From Eutypella sp. D-1 (Eukaryota; Ascomycota; Sordariomycetes; Xylariales; Diatrypaceae), in the NCBI GenBank assembly GCA_023313575.1, contig JAJTTP010000039.1, positions 1 to 64,000 of the forward strand: a stretch of 64,000 bases of DNA, in the 5' to 3' direction. Below, piece after piece: positions 28,715 through 39,194 of the stretch. Numbering within the stretch: position 1 is the first letter of the stretch; each line of letters begins with the position of its first letter. The notes below the pieces were generated by a model that did no database searches, was not told the DNA's origin, and saw nothing but the letters and a program-made list of their open reading frames with translations. A program made the translations under genes and the position numbers.

Positions 28715-29356
28715 TTGAATAAATTATATACACAATTATCAATGAAACTATTCAAGATTATTTTTAAAAACTTATTCTCTTTAGGTTTAAGTAAATGGTT
28801 CCCGCCTTTTCCTGTTAACTCTATTCCCAGTCGTCGAATTTATCCTTATTTATCGTATTTTTCTCATAAGATCTTAGGTTGTATTGGACCACAGTTTAGA
28901 GCTTTTTATTCTACTTCACCCTCTCCTTTATCAACTGTGACAATTAATTCTACACCGGATAAAATTGTGTTTACTGATTGTCAGAATAATACTAGTAAAT
29001 CGGTTATGTTTATTTTATCTTTAGAAGCATTAACAACTGCTACAAGGTCTTTAATTGAAAACCCTAACTTTATGATAAATGGTCAAATTGTACGAGAAAG
29101 AGAAAAAGTTCTAGTGGAAGCACCCTATAAATTAATTTCACAAATTACGAATATTGTATATAATTTGGATAAGAATTATTCTTATAGATTTGAATTTCAT
29201 GTATACACTAATATTACAAATAAGGATATTGGTGCACATCTTTATGCTTTTGATCCGGATAATAAAAATGTCTTAAATCTAGTTGTGGGAAAACAAGGAT
29301 ATGTAAGTATAGTGGTTATTATGGTAAGTGAAGTCAATGATGATACTGTAGCATAA
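28715..29356 (+). CDS. Unknown 213-residue protein
   Basis: An open frame (possible ATG codons at 28743 and beyond) with a hydrophobic/basic N-terminus and the segment FRAFYSTSPSPLST, like the YST-type leader seen before several HEGs here. The remainder is polar and globular: FTDCQNNTSKSVMFILSLEA, NPNFMINGQIVREREKVLVE, then TNKDIGAHLYAFDPDNKNVL. I do not recognise the family, and no nuclease motif is visible. In another frame a good-looking extension follows directly (LLAFLEKGGAVLTEATIDGP, ending near 29494), so the gene may be frameshifted near 29355. Confidence 0.45.
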   Translation: MNKLYTQLSMKLFKIIFKNLFSLGLSKWFPPFPVNSIPSRRIYPYLSYFSHKILGCIGPQFRAFYSTSPSPLSTVTINSTPDKIVFTDCQNNTSKSVMFILSLEALTTATRSLIENPNFMINGQIVREREKVLVEAPYKLISQITNIVYNLDKNYSYRFEFHVYTNITNKDIGAHLYAFDPDNKNVLNLVVGKQGYVSIVVIMVSEVNDDTVA

Positions 29357-29699
29357 GTTATTAGCATTCTTGGAAAAAGGGGGGGCAGTGTTGACTGAAG
29401 CAACAATAGATGGACCGTTTCTGATGGATTTAGGTAAAGATACTCTCTTTACTATAACTAGATATTCTGAAGAGGGGTTTAAGGATGAGATATAAATTAT
29501 GAGAAATATGCGATAGTTACATTCTTCGAAGTTTGTTGCGGCTCCTTTTTCCGATCCATATCCCTTCGGGATCAGGATAAGCGAAGCTAGCCTTCGGCTT
29601 AGCTTTAGCTAACTGAAGGTTAGGCAAGAGCCTAGGGAATGAGAATGCCCCTCCGGTAGCTTCGCACATCTGAAAAATTCCGTTTTCCCTCAATTAGCT

Positions 29700-30238
29700 C
29701 TGGTTATTAGACCTGTTAATATAAATCCGGTTATACCAGACCCTCAATGATTGGCTGTTTTTACTTCAGGATAAGGTCATTTCCTTATAGGAGTAGCCGA
29801 ATCATAAGTAAAAACAGGTTTAATATTCGTTTAACTTTTACTCTTATTCAGCACTCAAGGGATGATACAATTTATAGGTTACACTTTTATATAGGGTATT
29901 TCAATTATATATTAGATATATATAAACCTGTATTTTATCTAAATATTAATTATAAATTTTTACAAATAATTAATTATCCACCTTTATCTAATAATACTTT
30001 AAAAGCTATGCCTTTTAAATTGGAAGCACTGCCTGAATTTGTTGCTTCTGTAGCTATTATTGCTTTAAATATTGTTTTGGGTAATATTGATAATCAATTG
30101 AGTCTTTTAAATGATGTGTCTTCTGATGAACAATTAAGAGCTTTGCAATTAGTGAGGGAAAATTTAAGGAATATTCTAAAGAAGGATTGTGCAGAAGCTA
30201 ATACAAAAATAGCATATGTGAGTAATGAAGCGACATAA
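29700..30238 (+). pseudogene. LAGLIDADG scrap joined to an unknown C-terminal frame
   Basis: Around 29733-29880, DPQWLAVFTSG, a stop, then GHFLIGVAES and a later QHSR form the second LAGLIDADG domain start, with stops. From about 30004 an open frame gives LEALPEFVASVAIIALNIVL, then LLNDVSSDEQLRALQLVREN and a charged end (TAA 30238). I do not recognise the second part; it may be the tail of a lost gene. Confidence 0.4.
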
Positions 30239-30419
30239 AGGTTGATATCATGCTTTATATCATGAATCTTCAACTTGTTATAATAGTCAGGCATTGGCAG
30301 ATAGCCAATAAAAGGTAAGAGCAGTTGTTAACTGCTGAATTACATAATCAGGGTGTAATGAATGAAAATACCCTTAAAAACCAAGGTGGAGGTCAAGTGC
30401 TTAAAAGAGTTCAATCAGT

Positions 30420-30482
30420 GAAAAAAAAAAGAAAATCTTCACTCATTTATTCTATATTGTTGAAGATTTTCTTTTTTTAACC
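30420..30482. repeat. A-run/T-run palindrome
   Basis: AAAAAAGAAAATCTTCACTC against TTGAAGATTTTCTTTTTTTA, about 60 bases in all; same general design as 57633 and 22585. The stretch 30483-31204 otherwise has no gene, apart from an unconvincing hydrophobic frame at 30841. Confidence 0.75.
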
Positions 30483-31204
30483 CAAATGTGGCTTCGCAGA
30501 AAATGACCTTTAATAAGAGGGTGTACATATTATTTTAGAAGGGTCTCTCGCCTACCCGATGTTGTAATTTATGAGGATGTTGAATAAATGTTTCCGTTTT
30601 CCATTATCGTTTATCAATTTGAGATTTTCAATTTTATATTCTCACTTATATTTTTAGTTCTATTGCTTTCATAACTAGTTATTTATTGATCCATACTTTT
30701 TTTTTAATTGATAATTTAAATAGCGATTCTTAGATACAGGATATACAATCCTAATGTAAAGTACCCCAATACCTATCTCGTTTCTGTAGTAGGTTTAAAA
30801 CTAAAAATTATTAGTAAGTGGTTTTATTTATAAATATGAGATGGAATTATTTTTTTTTTTTAACAAATTAAATATAATTAAAAATATTACAATGTATATT
30901 TTAAGTTTAATTTATAATATAACAAGTAAACCCCCCAGAGCTTGCTTTATTTATTCTTTTTTTTGGATTATTTTTAGTTATAAATTCGCGAGCTCTGAAT
31001 TATTAATCTTTCATTTAATAAATATAACTCTAAAATAATCCAAAAATTGATAAAAGGTTAATAAAATCCTGTGATCTTTACATAAAATATAACTATATTA
31101 GTAATCTGCGCCACCTGGGAAAAATTTACCTATGAATCGCTTCTGTGGGCGTAGCCACCGAAGGATATAGGATAAGATTAATAGATTAAAAAAGTTTAAT
31201 CTAA

Positions 31205-31276
31205 AAGAAATTAGCTCAATGGTAGAGCAGTCGTCTTACACACGGAGGGTTGGGTGTTCGAATCACCTATTTCTTA
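31205..31276 (+). tRNA. trnV: tRNA-Val (UAC)
   Basis: AAGAAAT/ATTTCTT acceptor, TCGT-CTTACAC-ACGG anticodon arm with TAC, and GGGTGTTCGAATCACCT T-arm. Confidence 0.94.
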
Positions 31277-31363
31277 AAGAAGCAAAGCAATAAGTTCTTT
31301 TCTTTCTTAAAAATTTAAATTATATACTTTGTATGCTTTTAATTTATTAATAAATAAAGGTAA

Positions 31364-31582
31364 ATGACTGAAATAGTAAGAAGTAATTTTCAAAATCATC
31401 CTTTCCACTTAGTATCTCCTTCACCATGACCTTTGAATACTAGTATTAGTTTATTTGCTTTAACTAGTTGTGGAGCATTATCTATGCATAGTTTTAGTCA
31501 GGGACATAATGTATTTTTTTTAGCTCTTGTGTCATTAGTTTTATCTATGTCATTCTGATTCAGAGATATAGTTAGTGAGGGT
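31364..31582 (+). CDS. cox3: Cytochrome c oxidase subunit 3, exon 1
   Basis: Starts MTEIVRSNFQNHPFHLVSPS and runs through the first two helices to FRDIVSEG (73 codons). UGA encodes Trp in PWPL and FWFR. COX3 is a core membrane subunit of complex IV. The exon ends at GGT, since ACTTTTTTAGG at 32913 restores EGTFLGNHT. The reading frame stays open into the intron and joins the intron endonuclease, the classic fused arrangement. Confidence 0.95.
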
Positions 31583-32560
31583 ACTGTAACGTCGCGGTTA
31601 ATACAATATACATTGAATTTTTTTTATTTAAACACAGCTAAAGCTATTCCTATTGAAGATGTAAAACAAGCCTTAAGTACTTATAATTCAAATTTACGCT
31701 TATATCCTAAAAGGGAATCTTCCCTTTATAAAAAGGATAAAAATAGTTTAGGTTATTACTTAGCAGGTCTTCTAGAGGGTGATGGATCTATTTCTATTCC
31801 TGCTTTAGGAACTACAACAATGAATAGAATACTTAATCCTAGAATAGTGTTTACTTCACATGTTAATAATATAGGTATGTATGCTTATCTTCAGTCAGAA
31901 TTAGGAGGTATAGGTCGTTTTCAAACTTCAGGAAATAGTACACTTCGTTATATTATTGGAGATAAAGAAGGAATTCTTATTTGTATTAAATTAATGCATG
32001 GTAAACTAAGAACACCTAAAAATAAAAGATTTAATGATTTGATTAAATCTTTTAATATTAAATACTCCTTAGATATAGCAGAAAGTTTATTAGATACTTC
32101 TAATTTTGGAGATAATAGTTGATTTACAGGTTTTACAGAAGCTGATGGACATTTTGGTATTAAATATGTGGAAAGTAAACCTAAGTCTGGGACTCGTAAA
32201 AGATCTGTAAGTGAAAGTGTAAGTTTAAAATTTAGGTTAGATCAACGTGCATATGATAAGCCTACATCTTCCAATATGCTCCCTTTTATGGAAAATTTAG
32301 CCTCGTTCTTAAGATGTACTGTGAAAAGTTATAATAGTAATAAATCACATTCAGAGGTATTATCTTTATCTGTGACGTCTATAGATAATATTGAGCTTCT
32401 TGTAAATTATTTTTCAAAATATCCTTTATTAGGCGAAAAATGAGATAATTATAATAAATGAAGTACTGTTTACTATATGATAAGATCCAAGGAACATCTT
32501 ACTGAAAAAGGGAGATTAGATATTAGATCTTTAATAGGTTTAGATGCATCAGAAGTTTAG
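31583..32560 (+). CDS. LAGLIDADG endonuclease/maturase, fused to cox3 exon 1
   Basis: Open in frame with exon 1 until TAG at 32558-32560, using UGA as Trp. Two motifs are present: YYLAGLLEGDGSISI and FTGFTEADGHFGI. The catalytic acidic residues lie at the end of each motif (GDGS and ADGH). It ends in a typical KEHLTEKGRLDIRSL segment. Such proteins cut the intronless cox3 allele and often help splice their intron; the mature protein would be released from the exon-encoded part. The N-terminal part contains a long linker (YPKRESSLYKKDKNSLG). It appears intact. Confidence 0.9.
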
Positions 32561-32912
32561 TGGCTTTGTCTTTTAAATGCTACACAGGTTAGCCTCTTAA
32601 AAAAAAATAAACTAAAATCCTTAGTCACATACCAAATATAACGTATCAAATTTGGATTTTTAAAGGCTAGGCTTCGCGACAGGTAGGAAAATTTATATAA
32701 AGCAAAAGATATGTATTATAAAGTGCCCTCGTAAAAATTTTACTATGTGCTGGGAAATCTTATAATATAAGACAATCAGCAGGAAACCAAAGGACGTATA
32801 ATTATCCCAGTAGGATCCTCAGAGACTACACGTAAAAATTTTATGCGTTATTTTTCAAACCCATTAAATATGATATAGTCCGATAGTGTAGTGATAATAT
32901 ACTAATGGGTAG
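31583..32912 (+). other. cox3 intron 1, group I
   Basis: Ends in G, after an exon ending in U. Core strands are visible downstream of the ORF: AATCAGCAGGAAACCAAAGG (about 32774), CTCAGAGACTACACG (about 32819) and GATATAGTCCGATAG (about 32870). An A-run/T-run palindrome lies at about 32597-32665. Confidence 0.9.
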
Positions 32913-33098
32913 ACTTTTTTAGGAAATCATACTGGCTCAGTCCAAAAAGGATTAAACTTTGGTATTCTTTTATTTATAGTGACTGAAGCTTTATTCTTTT
33001 TAAGTGTGTTCTGAGCGTTTTTTCATAGCGCGCTAACACCGACAGTTGAACTGGGGGCACAATGACCTCCTATGGGTATAGACCCAGTTAATCCTTTT
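32913..33098 (+). CDS. cox3: cox3 exon 2
   Basis: Encodes TFLGNHTGSVQKGLNFGILL, then FIVTEALFFLSVFWAFFHSA and ALTPTVELGAQWPPMGIDPV, up to NPF. Highly conserved COX3 helix III region with the FFWAFFH-type motif. UGA gives Trp in FWAF and QWPP. The 3' edge is within a few bases of 33098, because the next exon begins at ELPLLNT. Confidence 0.94.
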
Positions 33099-33739
33099 GA
33101 AAAAAGTAAGAATTCAAAGGGGCATCGGGGGTCGATCGATGTGAAAAGGGCAAATTGCGGGGACCTTTAAAATAATAATACAACAGGTATCTGGTTTATA
33201 TTATAAACTATCTTTTAAACAATCCGCAGGTTATATCTATAAATCTAAGCAGCTGTTTAAATACTATATAGGGTTTAGTGTTTAATTTTTTATAAATCGC
33301 ATTTAATTATGTATAATTTCTTTAAATTATAAATATTTAAAAGCAAAGCCGGTTGATTAGATTTAGAGTTAGACTTCAACGATCAAACGCCCTTATATAA
33401 ATTATCTGAAGTAACCTTTAATACAATTGATTATTCCCACTAGCATGATAATAAATTATTGTCTACCTGATGCTTAAAGGTGAACCGACAAAATAATTAA
33501 GAGGTTATTCCGTTGACTGTTAGCTATTATTGTAAGATTTAATGTTAATAAGTCTACCCTACGGCTATCTTCAGGTATATTTATATGTGATATGATCTAA
33601 TCTTGTTATATAGTAATAGAAAGTTTGAAAAACTTACCTTTTCAACCAGATCTTACTCAAAAAGTACAGAAAGTACAAGGGTGATAACTGTTAAAAAAAA
33701 GGTTATAGTAAGAGTAGTTTTCCTTTAATAAACAGAGAG

Positions 33740-34069
33740 GATTATGAGATATTATTTGGTTTGATTCTAGGGGATTTGTTTATATCTAGAAAAAACCCTG
33801 AAAATGCTTTTATGAGATTTGAACAATCAATAATTCACAGAGAATATATTGAACATTTGTTTGAAAGATTTAAATATTTAGGTACAGTCAACGTAAGTCT
33901 AAAAACTGCAGAAAGAAAGGCTTTTAACACATCTTCACTTTATTTTACAACTCGCCAGCTTACATCTATAACAGAACTTCACAAATTATTCTATAAGGAA
34001 GGAAGAAAAATAGTACCTTTAAGTATAGGTGGTTTGTTAACAGAGAAAAGTTTAGCGTTTTGAGCAATG
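33740..34069 (+). pseudogene. LAGLIDADG_2-type HEG, 5' part (interrupted)
   Basis: YEILFGLILGDLFISRKNPE, QSIIHREYIEHLFERFKYLG, RKIVPLSIGGLLTEKSLAFW and AMDDGD follow the order of the LAGLIDADG_2 family: motif one is FGLILGDLFI, motif two AFWAMDDGD (UGA Trp). Right after MDDGD the sequence switches to unrelated hydrophobic residues. The C-terminal quarter resumes about 1.3 kb later (35337-35450). It is the endonuclease proper to this intron, broken at its second catalytic motif. Confidence 0.85.
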
Positions 34070-34202
34070 GATGATGGTGATAATATTAGTTTTTCAAGTT
34101 TTCTATTGCTATATATTTGTTTGTTTTTGATTCTTCTTTTTTTTGTACTTTTTGTAGCCCGAGCTACTCTAAGTAGTAGTAGCCAGTGTAGCAGTTTTTC
34201 TA

Positions 34203-35246
34203 TTGGTGTATCTAATTACATTAATAGGTTTAAAAGTTATTATTCTATCTCTGCGAAGCCCTTATTTTTTGGGGTGTACCGGGTCTCGGTTTTGTGGTTC
34301 CAGGTCATATTCGGTGTCTGCTGCTTCACAAAAATTGGTGTCGACTGACTATGAAGGGGTTGATTTAAAAAATAGTACTGTGCCTTTAGATCCTTGATAT
34401 GTTACAGGCTTTTCAGATGCTGAGGGTAGTTTTCACATTCAAATGATAGAAAGGACGTCCTTCAGTTCAGGTTGAAAAGTATCTCCTCAATTTAGTTTGC
34501 ATTTACATAAAAAGGATTTAGCTTTGATTTATAAAATTCAGTCTTTTTTTGGTAATGGGGCTGCAATAGGAAGTGTATATCAAGGAACAGATCATGTCAC
34601 ATTTAAAGTAATTTCTATCTCTCAGTTAATAGAAAAAATTATTCCGCATTTTGATAAGTACCCGTTAATTACTCAAAAGAGATTAGATTATCAATTGTTG
34701 AAGGAGGCTGTGTATCTTATTAATAATAAGGAACACTTGACTAGGGAAGGTGTAGAAAAAATTATTAACCTAAAGGCTAAAATGAATCTACCATCATTAT
34801 CACGGGACTCTAACAATTCTTTAGCTTTAGATAGTTTAAATTTAAGCTGATTATCTGGATTAATAGAAGGTGAAGGTTGCTTTTTTGTAAAATTAAGGAA
34901 ATCATCAAAATATAATGTCGGTTATCAGGTTGAATTAAATTTCTTCCTGGTGCAAAATAATCGTGATTTCATTTTATGGGAAAGTATTAGGAATCAATTA
35001 GGTTGTGGTACAATAAATGTGAAATCTAGCGATGTTGTGCATTTTGTGGTTTATAAGTTTTCAGATATTTGTTCTCATATTATACCGCTATTGTCAAAGC
35101 ATCCTCTCTTAGGTAATAAGGCTAAAGATTTTCAAAGTTTTTGTGAGGTAGCAGAGTTAATGAAGAATAAAGCCCATTTAACTGAGAGTGGGTTACAAAA
35201 AATCATACAAATTAAAGAAGGGATGAATAGAGGACGTTCATCTTAG
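34203..35246 (+). CDS. Intact two-domain LAGLIDADG_1 endonuclease nested in another HEG
   Basis: About 347 codons, UGA as Trp. PWYVTGFSDAEGSFHIQMIE is domain one and WLSGLIEGEGCFFVKL domain two, each followed by LH/KDL and QNNRD segments, ending EGMNRGRSS. A short leader (QKLVSTDYEGVDLKNS) precedes. It lies wholly within a LAGLIDADG_2 ORF, so it may have homed into that ORF's catalytic codons. The start is uncertain; the hydrophobic frame 34067-34348 upstream overlaps in another frame. It would cut a target that resembles the interrupted DDGD coding sequence. Confidence 0.88.
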
Positions 35247-35299
35247 AATGCATAGTTCTTAGTTGATGTTAGTCGGTCTTATCTGTATTTCTTAGTTTA

Positions 35300-35462
35300 T
35301 TTTTAGAATGAAAACAGTTCGATCATCGATCAGGTTATATATTTAATACAAGTGGATTTACTTTAGAAGATGTAAAAGTGTTACAAGCTGCATTGAATGA
35401 TAATTGAGGATTAGAAACATCAACTACTCCGTAGGAGTAGTTGACTTTATGTTAATTCTAGT
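35300..35462 (+). pseudogene. LAGLIDADG_2-type HEG, 3' part
   Basis: The sequence FDHRSGYIFNTSGFTLEDVK, then VLQAALNDNWGLETST, is the classical C-terminal end of a LAGLIDADG_2 endonuclease. It completes the fragment that ends at 34069. A small inverted repeat (ACTACTCCGTAGGAGTAGT, 35422-35440) falls at its end. Confidence 0.8.
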
Positions 35463-35541
35463 TCTAAAAATAAATTCTTAAGTCTTATCAGACCGCATTT
35501 TCATCACTCTATGCTATACAAAATAAACTATTAGGTTGTTT

Positions 35542-35564
35542 GAATTACCTTTACTTAATACAGT
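35542..35564 (+). CDS. cox3: cox3 exon 3
   Basis: A 23-base micro-exon encoding ELPLLNT plus two bases of the next codon. It is fixed by exon 4 (A ATA CTA TTA TCA), giving ELPLLNTVILLSSGA in frame. It ends in U. Confidence 0.88.
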
Positions 35565-37020
35565 AAAACATGTCAGTTTCTCAGATATTTGAGAAATTAT
35601 TGCTGTGTGAGTGAGAGTCACACTCTATGGACAAAATTTAACTTTTAATTATACTTATCTTGAAATCTTAGGGCAAATATTAATTATGCTTTTTATTTCA
35701 TCTTTGGAGGCTTCGATCCTCGTGTTATGTACTAATAGTGATTTGTCACTGTGTACATCACTACATCAAAATAATTCCATCGATCACCTTAACACTGTAA
35801 ACCCTAAAGACTTGGATGAATTTTATAAATGGTTTGTGGGGTTCTCAGATGCTGAGGGTATGTTTAATATAACTCAGATTCTTAATAAAGGGAAAGTTGA
35901 AGGTTTCTCTTTTAGATTTAAAATAGGATTGCACAAAGATGATTTTAATGCTTTACATTACATTCAAAGTAAATTAGATATGGGGTCTATATATGCTTCT
36001 AAAGATAGTCAAATCTTGACTATATCTAAAAAGGACGATATTTCTAAACTAATTTCTATTTTTGATAGTTATACTTTAAATACAAGCAAATATTTAGATT
36101 TTTTAGCTTTCAAAAAAGCCTTTATTCTTTACACTGATAGAAATAACTTGACGGGTGAATTAATAGCTCAAATAATAGAGTTAAAAAATGACATGAATTA
36201 TAACCGTGAAGATTATAATATGGTAATAAATCATGAAATAATTATAACTAAAAGTTGATTACTAGGGTTTATAGAAGGAGATGGTTCATTTAGCTTGGAA
36301 AGAAGAACAATGGATCCTGTCTTTTCTATTAAATTAACAGAAACACAACTTCCGGTTTTGATTAAAATTAAAGAATATTTAGAAAATAACCTGGATCTTG
36401 ATTTATATTCTATTCATAAGTTAAAATCTACACAAATTATTATGATAAGTTATGAAAAGTATAGAGGTAAAAGTAAACCTCTTGTATCATTAGTCATAAA
36501 AAATGTACATTTTTTAAATAATTATTTAGTACCCTTCTTCTATGAAGATATATTTATAACTAAAAAAGGGTTGGATTTTGCTGATTTTAAAATTATATGC
36601 AATGCTATTTACATAGGAGCACATAGAAAAGAAATAACTAAATCGTTAATTTTGAAATTGTCTTATACTATGAATAATTTTAGATTATCTACATACTCAG
36701 GATCTGTTGAATCTTTGAGTGAAGAGGAAATAAATTTGCTAATTAACGCTATGCCAAGTATTAAACATCTTAAGGATGGCCGTCAAATAGATATAGATAC
36801 GAATAAGATTATACGTAATCGTTCAAGTAGTAGTGTTTATGAAATTATTCAACCATCAGGAGAAGTTTTAGTGATGCCCAATTTAGCTAAAGCAGCCGAA
36901 TTTATAAATGTAGGGTTTAATACTTTACAAAGACGTTTAGATATCGAAGATTTAGAAGATTCAGTCGAATTGAAAGGTTATAAAATTAAAAGACTAGGAG
37001 TCTTAAAACCTAAAAGTTAA
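35565..37020 (+). CDS. LAGLIDADG + NUMOD1 endonuclease, fused to cox3 exon 3
   Basis: Open from exon 3 with UGA as Trp. Domain one is KWFVGFSDAEGMFNITQI; domain two SWLLGFIEGDGSFSLERR. Between them are LHKDDFNALHYIQSKLDMGS and YLDFLAFKKAFILY. After the MNNFRLSTYS end of domain two there is a SLSEEEINLLINAMPS linker and a NUMOD1 module (SGEVLVMPNLAKAAEFINVG) before TAA. About 485 codons. Its last 180 residues are the closest relative of the truncated rns intron ORF, and it resembles the dead HEGs behind nad4 and cox3. It appears functional. Confidence 0.92.
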
Positions 37021-37319
37021 AGTAAGAAATTGAAGTAAGATTACAATCAAACAGTTTTATATCCATAGATAAATTAGGTGGAAACGGTCAAGGACATTCT
37101 TGGTCTTAGACCGTCGGCAGTTGTAAATGTCGCTACAGATTGGTTCCCCAGGGTTGGGCTGCAATGTCCGTCCAAATGTACAATCGGGCTCTATAACGAG
37201 TGCAAATATCGTAAAGAGGTAAGAAAATCCCATGCATTGCACAGCGGGATAGCCATAGCATGTTGGTGATAACTCCTGAACAATTTTAAGTTTTATACCT
37301 TATTATTTAATTAGAGTTG
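35565..37319 (+). other. cox3 intron 3, group IB-like
   Basis: Ends in G before exon 4. The core is downstream of the ORF: TTAGACCGTCGGCAGTTGTA (about 37105), CTACAGATTGGTTCCCCAGG and ATGTACAATCGGGCTC, matching the rns intron core. Confidence 0.9.
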
Positions 37320-37344
37320 AATACTATTATCAAGTGGAGCAACT
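37320..37344 (+). CDS. cox3: cox3 exon 4
   Basis: 25 bases coding ILLSSGAT after the split Val codon. The frame remains open into the next intron ORF. The 3' edge may be up to three bases earlier, because the junction with exon 5 (VTYAHH) can be drawn more than one way. Confidence 0.85.
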
Positions 37345-38082
37345 AGACTCCCAAAGTGGGAAAAGACTACATATAAAAAATCTATAGTAGAACCATTAAA
37401 TGAGAAGAGAATGTATTCATCTATTTTGCCTGTTTTACCTTTACTTTTTAGTTCTAGTAGAATATCTTCTTTAAAACGTATAGGCCCTCATAATTATGAA
37501 ATATTGTGTATTCTGTTAGGATCTTTATTAGGTGATGGTTCTATGGAAAAAAGTAAAGATGGGTATAGGTTTGTTTTTTATCAAAAAGGAGATCATATTG
37601 AATATTTAATATGGCTTCACGCACATATATTTAAACATGGTTATTGTAAAGAAAATATACCTCAAATTCAAAGTAGATCAGGAGGGCACGGTAAGTTAGT
37701 TTATTATTGCAGATTCCGTACTTTTACTTTTAGTTCTTTTGACTGAATATATGAAGGATTTTATAGTAAAGGTAAGAAAGCTCTCCCTGGTTGAATAGAA
37801 CATTACTTATCTCCTATCGCTTTAGCAATATGAATAATGGATGATGGGACTTGAATTAAGGATAGGGGAGTAAAATTGTCTACGGATAATTTTACTCTAT
37901 CTGAAGTTAAATTGCTAGTACATATTCTAACCACTAAATATAAGTTAAAGGTTTCAATAGTTAAAACAGGAATTATCAATCAATATGGTATATACATACC
38001 TAAATCTAATTTACATCTTTTGAGGGGCGAAGCCCACCCCTTGTTTCACCTTTTATGCACCCTTATTTTTTATATAAATTAA
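37345..38082 (+). CDS. LAGLIDADG_2 endonuclease fused to cox3 exon 4, altered C-terminus
   Basis: Reads on from exon 4. ILCILLGSLLGDGSMEKSKD is motif one and IALAIWIMDDGTWIKDRGVK motif two (UGA Trp), with LSTDNFTLSEVKLLVHIL after it. The family normally ends in a HPxxLYKL-type segment. Here, after SNLHLL, a small GC hairpin (GGGGCGAAGCCCACCCC, about 38023-38039) enters, and the frame ends in a different sequence. The expected ending (MHPYFLYKLN) is still present in another frame. The last 25 or so residues are therefore replaced; activity may or may not survive. Confidence 0.85.
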
Positions 38083-38517
38083 ATAATATGGAAATAGGAT
38101 AAATACAACTAGGGCGTATATACAAAAGATTCTATATGTTAAATCTTTTTTCATGAACCTATTGTAGTATAGTATGCAATTCTATAAAAAAAAATACTAT
38201 TTTAAGCAATAAAATATTCAAAATATTTTGTAAATTAATACATCAATTAATTTATAGGTGATGGTGTCACGGTCAACAACCAATGTTACAAGTTTAGACC
38301 GTCGGTCTTTATAGAGATCGCGACAGACTGGATCACTATGGGTGGCTGAAATGCTGCTTAATGTACAGTCGAAATCTCATCTCATAAAAGAAAAATGAGA
38401 TACAAGGGTTAATATTAAATTTACAATTAACAAGTTATATTATATTAAGGGTAAATATTTCAATTAATATTAATTACATAGATAATAGCATAAATAACCT
38501 ATTATTTTGAGATTTGG
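37345..38517 (+). other. cox3 intron 4, group IB-like
   Basis: The core is at about 38275-38400: TTAGACCGTCGGTCTTTATA, CGACAGACTGGATCACTATG and ATGTACAGTCGAAATCTC. The 3' end is within a few bases of 38517. Confidence 0.85.
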
Positions 38518-38619
38518 TTACAGTAACATATGCTCATCATTCTTTAATTCAAGGAAAAAGAAAAGGAGCTTTATATGGTTCTATAGCTACTATATTATTG
38601 GCAGTAATTTTCACAGGTT
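38518..38619 (+). CDS. cox3: cox3 exon 5
   Basis: Encodes VTYAHHSLIQGKRKGALYGS, then IATILLAVIFTG plus one base. Joining the T at 38619 to TCCAAGGAATAG at 41294 gives FTGFQGIEY, the normal COX3 sequence. The 5' edge lies between 38516 and 38523. Confidence 0.9.
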
Positions 38620-39017
38620 TAACCTCTTATTTACTTTTTTTTTAATCTAGGTAGCTGAGGGTCGCCAAATAATTATTCTACCTTAAAAACTATCACAAGA
38701 ATTGGAGAGAAGCCTATTTATTTAGACAAAGCCTTTAACAGTATTAGCAAAAGATCGGGAGCTCTTGGACGCACTCCTTTTACAGTTCCTCTTCCATTTT
38801 CATTAGTATCGAGTAAGAGATGATTATCTATGGAGAGTGTTAAGATAAAAGAAACGGAGCTATGTCCTTATTGGGTAACTGGGTTTGCGGATGCTGAGTC
38901 TTGCTTTAGCCTAAAAATGGCAAAAAAAATAGCTTAAAATCAGGATGAAATGTGTCGCCTGAATTTAGAATAGATTTACACTGCCGAGACTTATTAAGAA
39001 AAATACAGTCCTTTTTT

Positions 39018-39049
39018 AAACCCCCGCTGCATTCTTACTGCGGGGGTTT
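39018..39049. mobile_element. 32-nt GC hairpin inserted in HEG codons
   Basis: AAACCCCCGC ... GCGGGGGTTT, flanked by TCCTTTTTT and GGTGTAGGTAC. Removing it leaves the codons for SFFGVG seen in the paralogous ORF at 39628-39650. It is the cleanest insertion of this family in the window. Confidence 0.92.
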
Positions 39050-39194
39050 GGTGTAGGTACAATTAATCAATATGACAGCAAAAATTTAGTAGTTTACAGT
39101 GTTCAATCTCTTGGTGATATAATCAATGTGATAATACCTCATTTTGATAAATACCCTTTAATAACCCAGAAGAAGGCTGATTATCTTCGCGCCT

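Larger units (their letters stand above)
33099..35541 (+). other. cox3 intron 2, with nested HEGs
   Basis: Starts with a group I 5' half (AATTGCGGGGACCTTTAAAA near 33154, CAATCCGCAGG near 33221). Its own ORF is a LAGLIDADG_2-type endonuclease cut in two by a second, complete LAGLIDADG_1 ORF. The last 100 or so bases are low-complexity to the exon. Confidence 0.85.

Noticed and set aside
34067..34348. 93-codon hydrophobic frame after the LAGLIDADG_2 fragment
   Set aside because: It is read-through of the interrupted ORF into inserted sequence and has no independent support.
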